From Prolixibacteraceae bacterium (GTDB lineage: Bacteria; Bacteroidota; Bacteroidia; Bacteroidales; Prolixibacteraceae), in contig JANXYV010000045.1 in NCBI GenBank assembly GCA_025355875.1, positions 1 through 64,000 of the forward strand: a stretch of 64,000 nt of DNA. Direction: 5' to 3'. Positions 33,335 through 42,144 of this stretch are shown here, piece after piece. The position numbers and the translations under genes were made by a program. Positions within the stretch are counted from its first letter, which is position 1; each line of letters opens with the position of its first letter. Below the pieces are notes generated by a model that saw only the letters and a program-made list of their open reading frames with translations, ran no database searches and was not told the DNA's origin.

Positions 33335-34291
33335 ATGAAAAGAATCGGAAATCTATATAAACAAATTTATAGCATGGAAAACCTCCAGTTGGCCGATGCG
33401 ATTGCCCGGAAGGGTAAATTGAAACAGCCTGGAGTAATCGAGCATGACCGGAACCGGGAAGGTAACATTCAAAAACTGCATGAAATGCTGAAGGATAAAA
33501 CCTATCAAACGTCAGAATATACCACGTTTACCATTTTTGAACCCAAAGAGCGCCTGATCTTCCGGTTGCCATATTTCCCTGACCGGATCACCCATCACGC
33601 GGTGATGAACGTTTTGGAGCCAATTTTTGTGTCCGTATTTACGGCTGATACTTACAGTTGCATTAAGGGCAAAGGCATCCATGCTGCGGCCAATGCAGTG
33701 AAACGTGCGCTAAAAGATGTTCCCGGAACACAATACTGCCTGAAGCTCGATATCCGTAAGTTTTACCCGAATGTGGATCATGAGACCCTGAAGCAACTGC
33801 TCCGGAGAAAATTCAAGGACAATGACCTATTGTGGCTGCTCGATGAGATAATTGACAGCACGGAAGGACTACCGATCGGCAACTACTTAAGCCAGTATTT
33901 CGCCAACTTTTACCTGAGCTATTTTGATCATTGGATAAAAGAGGACCTCCGGGTAAAGTACTATTTCCGCTATGCTGATGATCTGGTAATTCTTTCCGAC
34001 AGTAAACCTAAACCTTATTTACATCAGTTGCTTGCCGAAATCAGAACGTACCTGAACTCCAGGCTGAAACTAACCGTCAAAGGAAACTACCAGGTGTTCC
34101 CAGTTGATTCGAGAGGCATCGACTTTGTTGGATATGTATTCCGGCACACGCATGTCCTTCTCCGGAAGAGCATCAAACAGAACTTTGCACGTATGCTGAA
34201 AACCCGGCGAAATGGCCAATCAATTGCATCATACAACGGATGGGCAGCGCACTGCAACAGCAAAAACCTGATGAAAAAATTACTTGCATGA
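33335..34291 (+). CDS. DGR reverse transcriptase
   Basis: 318 residues. It copies the template RNA with adenine infidelity, and the cDNA replaces the variable repeats. Seen in sequence: the DGR-type start (MKRIGNLYKQIYSMENLQLADAIARKGK), palm motif LDIRKFYPN (catalytic Asp near 139), motif 4 IGNYLSQ (181-187), which matches the DGR-specific [I/V/L]GxxxSQ, and catalytic YADD (213-216). The thumb region ends at NSKNLMKKLLA. Size is usual for the family. No avd-like accessory gene lies between TR and this gene. The next gene overlaps its stop in ATGA. Confidence 0.96.
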   Translation: MKRIGNLYKQIYSMENLQLADAIARKGKLKQPGVIEHDRNREGNIQKLHEMLKDKTYQTSEYTTFTIFEPKERLIFRLPYFPDRITHHAVMNVLEPIFVSVFTADTYSCIKGKGIHAAANAVKRALKDVPGTQYCLKLDIRKFYPNVDHETLKQLLRRKFKDNDLLWLLDEIIDSTEGLPIGNYLSQYFANFYLSYFDHWIKEDLRVKYYFRYADDLVILSDSKPKPYLHQLLAEIRTYLNSRLKLTVKGNYQVFPVDSRGIDFVGYVFRHTHVLLRKSIKQNFARMLKTRRNGQSIASYNGWAAHCNSKNLMKKLLA

Positions 34292-34599
34292 ACACCTTTA
34301 GTCAGTTCAACATCAAAATCGAGAGCCAGGCTTTTGAAGGCGATAAAATCAAGATGTCGCGAATTCTGAACCGTGAAATTGTGGTCCATCATTTCAAACT
34401 GGAAGACTCAAAAGTGAAATCATTTCAGGAGAAAGGAACCGGAAAATGTTTGCACCTGCAGATATCGTTTGACAGTCGAAAACATGTTGTTTTTACCAGT
34501 TCGACGGGATTGATTGAGGTGATCCAGAAGATTCCGGAGAATGGATTTCCGTTCTCAACTACTATAGTTGAAGAGAACGACCGATACTTATTTACCTAA
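34288..34599 (+). CDS. Unknown protein translationally coupled to the DGR reverse transcriptase
   Basis: 103 residues from the ATG at 34288, which overlaps the reverse transcriptase stop (ATGA). Sequence: FNIKIESQAFEGDKIKMSRILNREIVVHHFKLEDSKV, then KCLHLQISFDSRKHVVFTSSTGLIEVIQKIP. The mostly beta pattern could be an OB-like fold, but no family is recognised. Coupling makes it a candidate accessory factor of the DGR, or simply the next early gene. Confidence 0.65.
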   Translation: MNTFSQFNIKIESQAFEGDKIKMSRILNREIVVHHFKLEDSKVKSFQEKGTGKCLHLQISFDSRKHVVFTSSTGLIEVIQKIPENGFPFSTTIVEENDRYLFT

Positions 34600-34611
34600 C
34601 AATTAGAACCA

Positions 34612-34833
34612 ATGAAAGATTTACATCTCAAGTATAAAAACGAAACTGGACTATCTGTTGTGAAAGAAATTGAAGTTGAATCGGCAGATTTTATTCCAAA
34701 TCGTCTGGTTGTCCAAACGAAGGATATTGATTACCCAATTAATCCTGAGGGATGGGAAAATCCAAAGTTAGTATTGCCAGCTAAGGAATATGTCGAATGG
34801 CTTGAATCACAACTTGAAATAAATATATCATGA
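34612..34833 (+). CDS. Hypothetical prophage protein
   Basis: 73 residues (DLHLKYKNETGLSVVKEIEV, then YVEWLESQLEINIS). Not recognised. It overlaps the next gene by 4 bp. Confidence 0.6.
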   Translation: MKDLHLKYKNETGLSVVKEIEVESADFIPNRLVVQTKDIDYPINPEGWENPKLVLPAKEYVEWLESQLEINIS

Positions 34834-35213
34834 TCATCTACTACAACGACCGGCCACTGAAGCTGATCCCGAAAAAGTACAGCAAGATCCAGAATATAAC
34901 TGATTACCTGGAAGACTTCGATAACATCAGGCTTGATGAAATTGAGCGCAAACATTTAGACATGCGCCTGTTTACGCTGGCTGTCGAAAACTTCATGATG
35001 CTCTTATATCTAAGCGAGCCATTGGTTTACGAGCAAATTGAAAATGCAAAGCCGGTTTCAGCCTCCAGAGTTCGCAATAACGAAGGATTGATTGAATACA
35101 GGTTGGTGATGAGCAATAATCTTTCGGTGCTATGCGATTACGAAGTTTATTCGCTTTCGCCGGTAAAGTCAAAAATTCCCAGAGAACAGGTCGAACAATT
35201 AAAAATCTTCTGA
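34830..35213 (+). CDS. Hypothetical prophage protein
   Basis: 127 residues (IIYYNDRPLKLIPKKYSKIQNITDYLEDFDNIRLDEIERKH...). No signal peptide or known domain. It is co-translated with the preceding gene through a 4-bp overlap. Confidence 0.6.
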   Translation: MIIYYNDRPLKLIPKKYSKIQNITDYLEDFDNIRLDEIERKHLDMRLFTLAVENFMMLLYLSEPLVYEQIENAKPVSASRVRNNEGLIEYRLVMSNNLSVLCDYEVYSLSPVKSKIPREQVEQLKIF

Positions 35214-35261
35214 CCCTTTCCCCAGATTCATATTTAATATAAAAATTGTAATTCAGAAACC

Positions 35262-35582
35262 ATGATTCAGCACGGAGTACCTAATCATTCCTTTTTTGCC
35301 ATCGCGCAACCAATTTCTGTAGTAACGCCAACGGTTCAATTATTGGATGAAGGCTATGTTAAACCATCGCTCGACCTTCAGGATCCAAACTCACAAGTGA
35401 AATTTCAGGCTGAATTACAAGATACCTGGACCGTTGAAACTTCGGAATTTGAATGTATGAATTCCTTTTGCCTGCTCACATATGGCATCGAAGCAAAAAA
35501 ACTCCTGAAGGTGCTTGAAAAGCGATACCCTGAAATTCAGCAAACGCAAAAAGTCCGTTTCCTGCTCTTGAAGAAAATCTAA
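35262..35582 (+). CDS. Hypothetical prophage protein
   Basis: 106 residues (HGVPNHSFFAIAQPISVVTPTVQLL, then FNLKECMNSF-like middle). No family recognised. It lies 27 bp before the primase-helicase gene. Confidence 0.55.
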   Translation: MIQHGVPNHSFFAIAQPISVVTPTVQLLDEGYVKPSLDLQDPNSQVKFQAELQDTWTVETSEFECMNSFCLLTYGIEAKKLLKVLEKRYPEIQQTQKVRFLLLKKI

Positions 35583-35609
35583 CAATTACCTTGCTCAACT
35601 ACCACCAGA

Positions 35610-38591
35610 ATGAAATATATTGAATCTGATAAAATTTTAGAGGCGACCAGTCACGGTCTGGATGTCTTCAGGCATTACTTCCCGGGAGAAGATTTGACAA
35701 ACCCAAAGCATAAATTTAAAGAACGTAAAGACGAAAAATCAGCATCGGCAGCGATAACCCTGTTTAAAGGGCAATGGCGAATAACCGATTTTGGCAATCA
35801 ATCGGTTATAAATAGCCTGAATTGTATTGCTTATGTGATGTACCGAGAATCGCTGATGTACATCGACGCTTTGCGTTTCATCGAGGAAGTGATAGTGCGT
35901 CACGAAATTGAGAGCTCAGGATTTAAAAAACCAATTTACGCCGCTGAATACTCCTGGCGCGAAGTTGAAGCTTCGGATAAAAAAGGCGAATACTCGTTTG
36001 TTTACAAGAACCATGCCTCGGATAAAGATCTGGCATCTATAGGCCGGTATGTTACTGCTGAATTGATGGAAGACTTTAAAATAAAATCGGTTGAATCATA
36101 TTCGCTCTGCTCATACTCTGATAAGTACAAACGCGATATCGTTCACACCTTTAAGTCAACCGACGATTACCCGATTTTTGTTTTAGCCGGTGATAAGTTT
36201 CAGAAGATTTATAAGCCGCACGAACCTGATAAAAAATTTCGGTTCAGTTATGCCGGGAAGAAACCGGCGAACTACATTTTTGGACTCGACCGGCTGAAAC
36301 GCGTGGAAAATGAATTTGTTGATGAAAAGGGAGAATATGACTACAAAGGATCGGAATTCAAAACCCCACACCTGAAGGACCTGATCCGTTGCTCCGGAGA
36401 ATCGGACGCGCTGAACCTGGCATCAATTGGATGTCATGTTTACTGGCTCAATTCTGAATCGGCTAACATGGACAAGCAACAATTTGCCGAACTGGATGAC
36501 ATGTGCGAAAATCATTACCAGCTGATGGATCTGGATGATACTGGTAAGCGCATGGCCATGGAATTCGCGCACAAACACATGAACCTTTATACCATTCATC
36601 TTCCGGAGTGGCTGAAGCTAAAAAAAGACTGGAGGGGAAATCCGTGTAAAGATGTGAAGGATTTCATCAACATTGCCGGTGCCGACATGGATGAAACCAT
36701 GCACCAGTTTGGAGTATTGAAGCGCCGGTCGTTCCAGATGAAATTTTGGCAAAAAAAGATCGAGGAAACCAAAGGGGTGAAGGTGGTAAATTATAACCTG
36801 AACCTTGAAAACTTCTATTACTTCCTTGAATCGAACGGGTTTTATGTGACTGACTCGAAGTACCACCGGAAGGCCGGTTATTGTTATGCCAAGATTGAAG
36901 GCAAAACGGTAGAGCTGATCAATCCGGAGCAAATCAAGAAAATAGTGAAGCGTTTCACAAAAAACTGGATCCGGAGCAAGAACCTGCTCGATGAAGTTGC
37001 CATTCTCAATAAAATCAATTCAAGCAACCAGATTTCGGAAAACAACCTGCAGGAATTGAAGGATATTGAACTGGAGTTCAGAAACCATAAGAAAGGATTG
37101 GAATGGCTACATTTTAAGAATGGATCGCTGCGGATTACTCAGGATAAAATTGAGAAGGTGAAGCATGATGATGTCGCCAACTTTATCCTGGGAAAATTGG
37201 ATATAAACGACACCATTATTTCGCACCTGGTCGATCAAAACATCAGGCTGGAGGCAACACCGGCCATTGAAATTGAACCGACAAAAGAGTATGGCGCTTT
37301 GCTCGACCGGCTGAAGAATGCCAAAACAACCGAAGAGCGTGAAAACATCAATGTGGAAGCAGCTAATTTTCCGGAACTGGACCGTTACCAGGTTACAACC
37401 AACGATGAAGAATTTATCTGGATCCAATTCCTGAAGGATTTGGCTCACATTTACTGGAGGAAGGATCTTGAAGATAAAAAGGAGCTGACCGATGAAGAAA
37501 AGAAAGAGCAAAACCTTCTCCTGGTCAATCTGATGTTTGTGCTTGGATATATGACGGCACAATTCAAAAATCCCGGAAAACCGTGGTTGGCTTTTCTTCA
37601 GGACTTGAAGATATCAGACATTGGCCAATCATCAGGTCGCTCCGGAAAATCGCTTCTGACGGTTGCCATGAGTAAAACCCGGCCATCGTTTTATATTGGC
37701 GGCCGCCGAAAAGACATCACCGAAAAAACAGAGTTCATTTACGACGGTTACACCCGTTTTCACAACTTCATTGAGGTAGATGACTTGTACGAATTTGCCG
37801 AATTTAATTTTTTCTATACCCAGGTGACCGGGAAGAGGGAAGTGAACTCGAAACACATTTCTAAACAGATCCTCGATTACGATGAATCGGGCAAGATGCT
37901 GATCAGTTCAAACTTTGAGCTTCAGAATACCGACAACTCAACCATTGCCCGTATCCTGAACGCTGCTGTATCTGATTACTATCACGAGAAGACGAAATAC
38001 AACGATTACCGTGAAACCCGCTCTCCGCTCTCGAAATATGGCCGAATGCTGTTTGATGAGTTCACCGAAGAGGAATGGAATAAGTTTTACAATTTCATGG
38101 CTTACTGCATCCAGCTGCAGATGCGCTTCTTTAAAATTCAGCCGCCAATGGCCAACCTCGAAAAACGACAATTGCGCCGCTTAATGATCAAAGGAGTGTC
38201 GAAGGATGAAGAGTTTTTTAAATGGGCCAATTTGTACTTCATGATCCCTCCGGATCCACGGCCAGATATCAGTCCGGAAGAGCATGGATATTTCAATATT
38301 TTGATTATCCGGGAGACAGCATTTAAGAACTTTAAAGAGACACTAACCGACCTGCAGGAGAAGAAATTCAAGGCTGGCCAGTTTAAACAATCGGTTGAAG
38401 CCTGGTGCGAATATTACGGTTACGAACTCAATCCGCTGCCAATGTGTACCGGGAAAAATGCTTCTGAAGAACGCAGGATACTGAAAACCATCGACGGCAA
38501 AACAACCGAGTGTTTTTATATCTCAACCACACCGCTTCAGATTGGAGAGGATGAACTTACACCAGATGAAGAAGAAAATTTACCATTCTAA
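35610..38591 (+). CDS. Phage TOPRIM primase-helicase
   Basis: 993 residues. The N-terminal region (about 1-110) resembles the CHC2-type primase start (KGQWRITDFGNQSVINSLNCIAYVMY) without a clear zinc knuckle. A TOPRIM-like centre has CSGESDALNLASIG (Glu near 262) and QLMDLDDTGKR (near 305), the metal-binding acid residues. The C-terminal half is a P-loop helicase with Walker A SGRSGKSLLTV (about 675-685) and a Walker B-like FIEVDDLYEF (about 720). It should open and prime the phage origin, for which the AT-rich repeats at 39.6-39.9 kb are a candidate. Confidence 0.85.
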   Translation: MKYIESDKILEATSHGLDVFRHYFPGEDLTNPKHKFKERKDEKSASAAITLFKGQWRITDFGNQSVINSLNCIAYVMYRESLMYIDALRFIEEVIVRHEIESSGFKKPIYAAEYSWREVEASDKKGEYSFVYKNHASDKDLASIGRYVTAELMEDFKIKSVESYSLCSYSDKYKRDIVHTFKSTDDYPIFVLAGDKFQKIYKPHEPDKKFRFSYAGKKPANYIFGLDRLKRVENEFVDEKGEYDYKGSEFKTPHLKDLIRCSGESDALNLASIGCHVYWLNSESANMDKQQFAELDDMCENHYQLMDLDDTGKRMAMEFAHKHMNLYTIHLPEWLKLKKDWRGNPCKDVKDFINIAGADMDETMHQFGVLKRRSFQMKFWQKKIEETKGVKVVNYNLNLENFYYFLESNGFYVTDSKYHRKAGYCYAKIEGKTVELINPEQIKKIVKRFTKNWIRSKNLLDEVAILNKINSSNQISENNLQELKDIELEFRNHKKGLEWLHFKNGSLRITQDKIEKVKHDDVANFILGKLDINDTIISHLVDQNIRLEATPAIEIEPTKEYGALLDRLKNAKTTEERENINVEAANFPELDRYQVTTNDEEFIWIQFLKDLAHIYWRKDLEDKKELTDEEKKEQNLLLVNLMFVLGYMTAQFKNPGKPWLAFLQDLKISDIGQSSGRSGKSLLTVAMSKTRPSFYIGGRRKDITEKTEFIYDGYTRFHNFIEVDDLYEFAEFNFFYTQVTGKREVNSKHISKQILDYDESGKMLISSNFELQNTDNSTIARILNAAVSDYYHEKTKYNDYRETRSPLSKYGRMLFDEFTEEEWNKFYNFMAYCIQLQMRFFKIQPPMANLEKRQLRRLMIKGVSKDEEFFKWANLYFMIPPDPRPDISPEEHGYFNILIIRETAFKNFKETLTDLQEKKFKAGQFKQSVEAWCEYYGYELNPLPMCTGKNASEERRILKTIDGKTTECFYISTTPLQIGEDELTPDEEENLPF

Positions 38592-38602
38592 ATGAGTTAA
38601 TT

Positions 38603-38818
38603 ATGTATGATTTGAAAAGCATATTGCCAGATGGTTTTAAAATCGTTCCTGCCACACGAGCATGTGAAGGATGTGTATTCCTGATTGAAGCTCCGGATCG
38701 GATATGCAAAATCACACGCGACCTGGATCTGATGGATCTGGCCGTTGATATCGACGCACATTTTAAAGTGAATTGCTATAAAAACAAGATTGTTTACCAA
38801 GTAAAAACCAAATTATGA
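38603..38818 (+). CDS. Hypothetical prophage protein
   Basis: 71 residues with cysteines in TRACEGCVFL and DRICKI that could bind metal. Overlaps the next gene by 4 bp (ATGA). Confidence 0.55.
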   Translation: MYDLKSILPDGFKIVPATRACEGCVFLIEAPDRICKITRDLDLMDLAVDIDAHFKVNCYKNKIVYQVKTKL

Positions 38819-39132
38819 AACGACACTTCATCCAGGTACAGAGCTACCAAACGAAAAACAAGGCTCAGGCAAAAGCTCAGGAATACGTTAATAAATACGA
38901 CGATTGCCTGATTGATGATGAAAAACTCAAAGAACTAATCGCTGACATTCAGCACAGGATCGAAGAGATTAATATTGCATTTCCCAGGTGCCAGGATATC
39001 CGGCTTTCACTTACATCATTTACAGATGGTCACCAAAGTATTTCGGTGGAAGGTAATTTTCACATGAGTATTACGGAAGTTAAGAGGTATGAATTAAGCC
39101 AGGAACATGAAAGTAGATTTCTTCAGCAATAA
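38815..39132 (+). CDS. Hypothetical prophage protein
   Basis: 105 residues (RHFIQVQSYQTKNKAQAKAQEYVN, then IEEINIAFPRCQDIRLSL). Not recognised. It overlaps the following gene by 26 bp. Confidence 0.55.
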   Translation: MKRHFIQVQSYQTKNKAQAKAQEYVNKYDDCLIDDEKLKELIADIQHRIEEINIAFPRCQDIRLSLTSFTDGHQSISVEGNFHMSITEVKRYELSQEHESRFLQQ

Positions 39133-39325
39133 CGAGCAACTGGCGCCAACGGTAGGCAATTACCTATTTAGCCAGGAATGCAGTTTGATCATGAACGGTC
39201 AATACATCGAGCAGGATAGGCAATGGTACCAGGTAACCGGCCAGACTATTCCGGATGATAAAGAATCGGCTCTCGCAGTATTCTTAAATCCGGTACCGAA
39301 ACGACCAACGATAATACAAGTATAG
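39107..39325 (+). CDS. Hypothetical prophage protein
   Basis: 72 residues (KVDFFSNNEQLAPTVGNYLFSQE, then RQWYQVTGQTIPDDKESALAVFL). Last gene of the early/replication block; no known domain. Confidence 0.5.
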   Translation: MKVDFFSNNEQLAPTVGNYLFSQECSLIMNGQYIEQDRQWYQVTGQTIPDDKESALAVFLNPVPKRPTIIQV

Positions 39326-39488
39326 CGCTCACACCATAGCAACCGCAGCCAGATCCCGCAAGGGTCTGGCTTTTTTAATTCAGTCCGGGCATGAATACCA
39401 GCCAACATGGAAACACTCCCCAAAGCCCGGAAACAGCCATTCAGAACATTACACCCGGACACCAAATCAATCCCCGCTCCGCGCAGCT

Positions 39489-39555
39489 GCCTTCGACAAG
39501 CTCAGGCACCGCTGCGCAATACGCCGGCCCCTGAGCGCGAAGCAGTCGAAGGGGC
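39489..39555. repeat. Pair of REP-like palindromes
   Basis: GCCTTCGACAAGCTCAGGC (39489-39507) is followed by GCCCCTGAGCGCGAAGC (39527-39543), which continues AGTCGAAGGGGC. The two copies are in opposite orientation and can form hairpins alone or with each other. Confidence 0.75.
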
Positions 39556-39621
39556 TATAACTAAAAAATTAGTTGATTTTCAACCGCTTTCCCCTCCCCT
39601 TCAACCCCAATTTTTAATATA

Positions 39622-39896
39622 TATTTGTAATCTGTAATTTTATATATATTATTCGAATAATCAATTAGATACAGGCTTACAAAAAAATTACAAACTCATT
39701 TTTTTTTTGTAATTTAAATAAAGTGTAAAGGAGAAAAATTGCTTCTTAGCGCAGAAATTACAGAAATTACAGAAAATATCATGTTTTGTAAGTATTGATA
39801 ATCAGACAATTACAAAATAGCATAAAATAGGTTTGTAATTTGTAAATAACATATAATCAATACTTTATATCATGGAAAATACCTAAATTACAAACT
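39622..39896. repeat. Iteron-like cluster of AATTACA(A/G) motifs
   Basis: About eight copies in both orientations: TTTGTAATCTGTAATTTT (around 39622-39642), AAATTACAAACT (39685-39696), TTTTGTAATTT (39706-39716), GAAATTACAGAAATTACAG (39753-39772), ACAATTACAAAAT (39807-39819), GTTTGTAATTTG (39831-39842) and AAATTACAAACT (39885-39896). The cluster is very AT-rich and follows the primase-helicase gene. It is a candidate replication origin or repressor-binding region. Confidence 0.55.
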
Positions 39897-40024
39897 TTTG
39901 GAGTTTTTCGCCCAAAAAATTTGGGTATGGTTTTTTTTCGTTTCGATTAACAAAATAAAATACTATTTTAGCGGAGCTTCTTCTGCCGGTTTTAAAGTTC
40001 AACCTTTAAACCCGGAATATATCC

Positions 40025-40543
40025 ATGATAAAAAACCCAAAATTCACTCCAAAACCACAGGTTACCATTTCGCTTGAGCCCATTTTGGAAGCTTTCCTCC
40101 GGTTTGTTTTTAAAACACCCGCCGATCAGGAGGCCATCAACATCAACATTCAAAAGGATCTGGGTAAACTAATACACTCTCACGTTCACTCCTCTCATTG
40201 TTTCAGGAAAAGTCCTTCTTTACTAAATCCGGTTACCGTTATTTTACCGGTGAATAAAATAAATCATCACGGAGTTCTAACCGGGTTTCTGTGGATTGAT
40301 GACTGGGGCATTCAGAAAATTGAAAATGCTGTTGAATACGAATATAAAAAGTGGATCGACCGCAGGTTTGAAAACGGATATCGGAAGAACCACAAACAAA
40401 AGGCAATTATAGAAGCAATTTTGAGAGGCCTGAATGTGAGAAACAATTGCGCCAATTTCGATGCAATTAAAAAAATTGACTACCGAAACGTGAGAAAAGA
40501 AGAAGAATTGCGTTTTGAAGCGTTGTTAGAGCCTGAATATTAG
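40025..40543 (+). CDS. Hypothetical prophage protein
   Basis: 172 residues (PQVTISLEPILEAFLRFVFKTPADQEA..., then YRKNHKQKAIIEAILRGLNV). The middle contains HSHVHSSHCF, with several His and one Cys. No known family. First gene after the iteron-like region, so it probably belongs to the late block. Confidence 0.6.
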   Translation: MIKNPKFTPKPQVTISLEPILEAFLRFVFKTPADQEAININIQKDLGKLIHSHVHSSHCFRKSPSLLNPVTVILPVNKINHHGVLTGFLWIDDWGIQKIENAVEYEYKKWIDRRFENGYRKNHKQKAIIEAILRGLNVRNNCANFDAIKKIDYRNVRKEEELRFEALLEPEY

Positions 40544-40607
40544 ATCAATATAAAATTATTTAATCCTTTTTGTAAAAAAAGGATGCAAAAACGATTAAAA
40601 AACAGCC

Positions 40608-40994
40608 ATGAACAGCGCAGTAATTACAAATATTGAGTACCGGTTACCAGGTGACCAGGAATTCATCAGTATTGATTTTATTCCGGAGTCGGGAAAATTC
40701 AATGAAGAGCCGAAACGGACCAGTTCCGGAATAGTTTATAACACAACGGTTGATTTCAATATTGCCGGATTGACTGTTATTGTTGATGAACTGATAAAAA
40801 AACTCCAAAACCGAAAAGCGTATTTTAAAATTACCGATTCAACCGGCTTAATTTTTTGTGTTGGTACCGAAATTTTTCCGGCACGGCTTTCAGCTAAATC
40901 GGCGCTGGATGGTTCGCCAGGAGCATTCAGGGGCTACCGCTGTACAATTGTTCAAAATTCTACAACCGGATGCATAGTTATGGAATTGATTTGA
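40608..40994 (+). CDS. Hypothetical prophage protein, probable virion part
   Basis: 128 residues, beta-rich (VITNIEYRLPGDQEFISIDFIPESG, then FRGYRCTIVQNSTTGCIVMEL). No signal peptide. It precedes the prohead protease, a place often held by head or tail-completion proteins; this is inference from position. Confidence 0.55.
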   Translation: MNSAVITNIEYRLPGDQEFISIDFIPESGKFNEEPKRTSSGIVYNTTVDFNIAGLTVIVDELIKKLQNRKAYFKITDSTGLIFCVGTEIFPARLSAKSALDGSPGAFRGYRCTIVQNSTTGCIVMELI

Positions 40995-41061
40995 GATCAA
41001 AGTCCTTTATTTAGCCTCACTTCTATTGTAAAGTTGTAATGTGAATTTAAGCATTGCAACT

Positions 41062-42126
41062 ATGCCCAAAAAGTATTATTCAGTCCAAAACAAAACTTCA
41101 GATTCGGTTGATATTCTGATTTACGGCGTTATCGGCGAAAGCTGGTACCAGGAATCAGTTACAGCAAGGCAATTTATTGCCGATCTGAAATCGTTGGAGA
41201 AAGATTATAAGCGGATCAACGTCCGGATCAATTCTCCGGGCGGATCTGTTTGGGACGGATTTGCCATTTTCAATGCTCTCCGCAATTCTACGACCGAAAT
41301 TCACCTTTACAATGATGGCCTATGCGCTTCAATGGCTTTCGTAATTCTTGAAAGTATTCCTAAAAAAAATATCCATTGGGCTGACAATGCTCTTGGAATG
41401 GTTCATAGTGCCAGTACCGGAGCCTGGGGAAATGTACAGGACATTGAGCAGGTTTTAGAAATGCTTAAGAAGGTTGATGAAAGCTTAATTACTTGTCTGG
41501 AAACTAATGGATCAAAAACAAAAGATGAAATAAGAACTACTTATTTCGATTATAAAGACCATTTTTTAAATGCCGAAGAAGCTTTATCTGAAGGCTTTAC
41601 AGGTGTGATTGAAAAGGGAAGCCTTAAGGTTTCGGACAAAATTACCTCGTTAACTCACGACCAGGTAATTGATCAATTTAACAAGATGGTTAAGAACAGA
41701 ACCATATTAGACAAATGGTTCTCAAATGCGTACGATTTATTCTCACCAAATTCAGAAATAGATATGGACATTAAAGTACTCGCGAAAGCCTGCGGGTTGT
41801 CTGATAAGGCAACTGAACAGGAAGTTCTCGACTGGATCGAAGAACATGGTAAGCCGGTTGATGAAGCCGGGGAAACCGAAGAAACTGAAGAAGTGGAAGA
41901 AACCGAAGAGGAAGAAACCACCGAAGAAACTGAAGAGCTTGATCCAAAAGATCAGGAGATTGCAGACCTTAAAGCACAGTTGGCCGCTAAAAACAAAGCC
42001 CCTGGAGCTAAAGATAAAAAGGTAGTTAAACCTACCGATTCGAAATCTACTGCTGTAAAAGATTCTTTCAAAACCTACTCGGATGCGAAAGCCACATTTG
42101 ATGCAGTGAATGACCTCTTTAAATAA
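41062..42126 (+). CDS. ClpP-like prohead protease with acidic C-terminal region
   Basis: 354 residues. The N-terminal 210 form a ClpP/S14 fold: RINSPGGSVWDGFAIFNALR, catalytic Ser90 in LCASMAFVI and His115 in GMVHSAS. Phages use such enzymes to process the scaffold and capsid during head maturation. From about 270 the chain is extremely acidic (runs of E and T) and then lysine-rich, which suggests a fused or self-encoded scaffold. The ATG at 41062 is chosen over a GTG at 41041. The major capsid gene starts 18 bp downstream. Confidence 0.85.
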   Translation: MPKKYYSVQNKTSDSVDILIYGVIGESWYQESVTARQFIADLKSLEKDYKRINVRINSPGGSVWDGFAIFNALRNSTTEIHLYNDGLCASMAFVILESIPKKNIHWADNALGMVHSASTGAWGNVQDIEQVLEMLKKVDESLITCLETNGSKTKDEIRTTYFDYKDHFLNAEEALSEGFTGVIEKGSLKVSDKITSLTHDQVIDQFNKMVKNRTILDKWFSNAYDLFSPNSEIDMDIKVLAKACGLSDKATEQEVLDWIEEHGKPVDEAGETEETEEVEETEEEETTEETEELDPKDQEIADLKAQLAAKNKAPGAKDKKVVKPTDSKSTAVKDSFKTYSDAKATFDAVNDLFK

Positions 42127-42144
42127 TCTCTAAAAATTTTAGAT

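Larger units (their letters stand above)
39326..40024. other. 700-bp region between replication and head genes
   Basis: No supported gene. It contains a small hairpin near 39350-39375, a REP-like pair (39489-39555) and an AT-rich iteron-like cluster (39622-39896). The frame open at 39407-39637 runs through the REP pair and is probably not coding. Confidence 0.5.

Noticed and set aside
39407-39637. 76-residue frame after the replication genes
   Set aside because: Half of it is encoded by a REP-like pair and the rest is proline-rich junk; it overlaps no conserved neighbour and leads into the AT-rich region.
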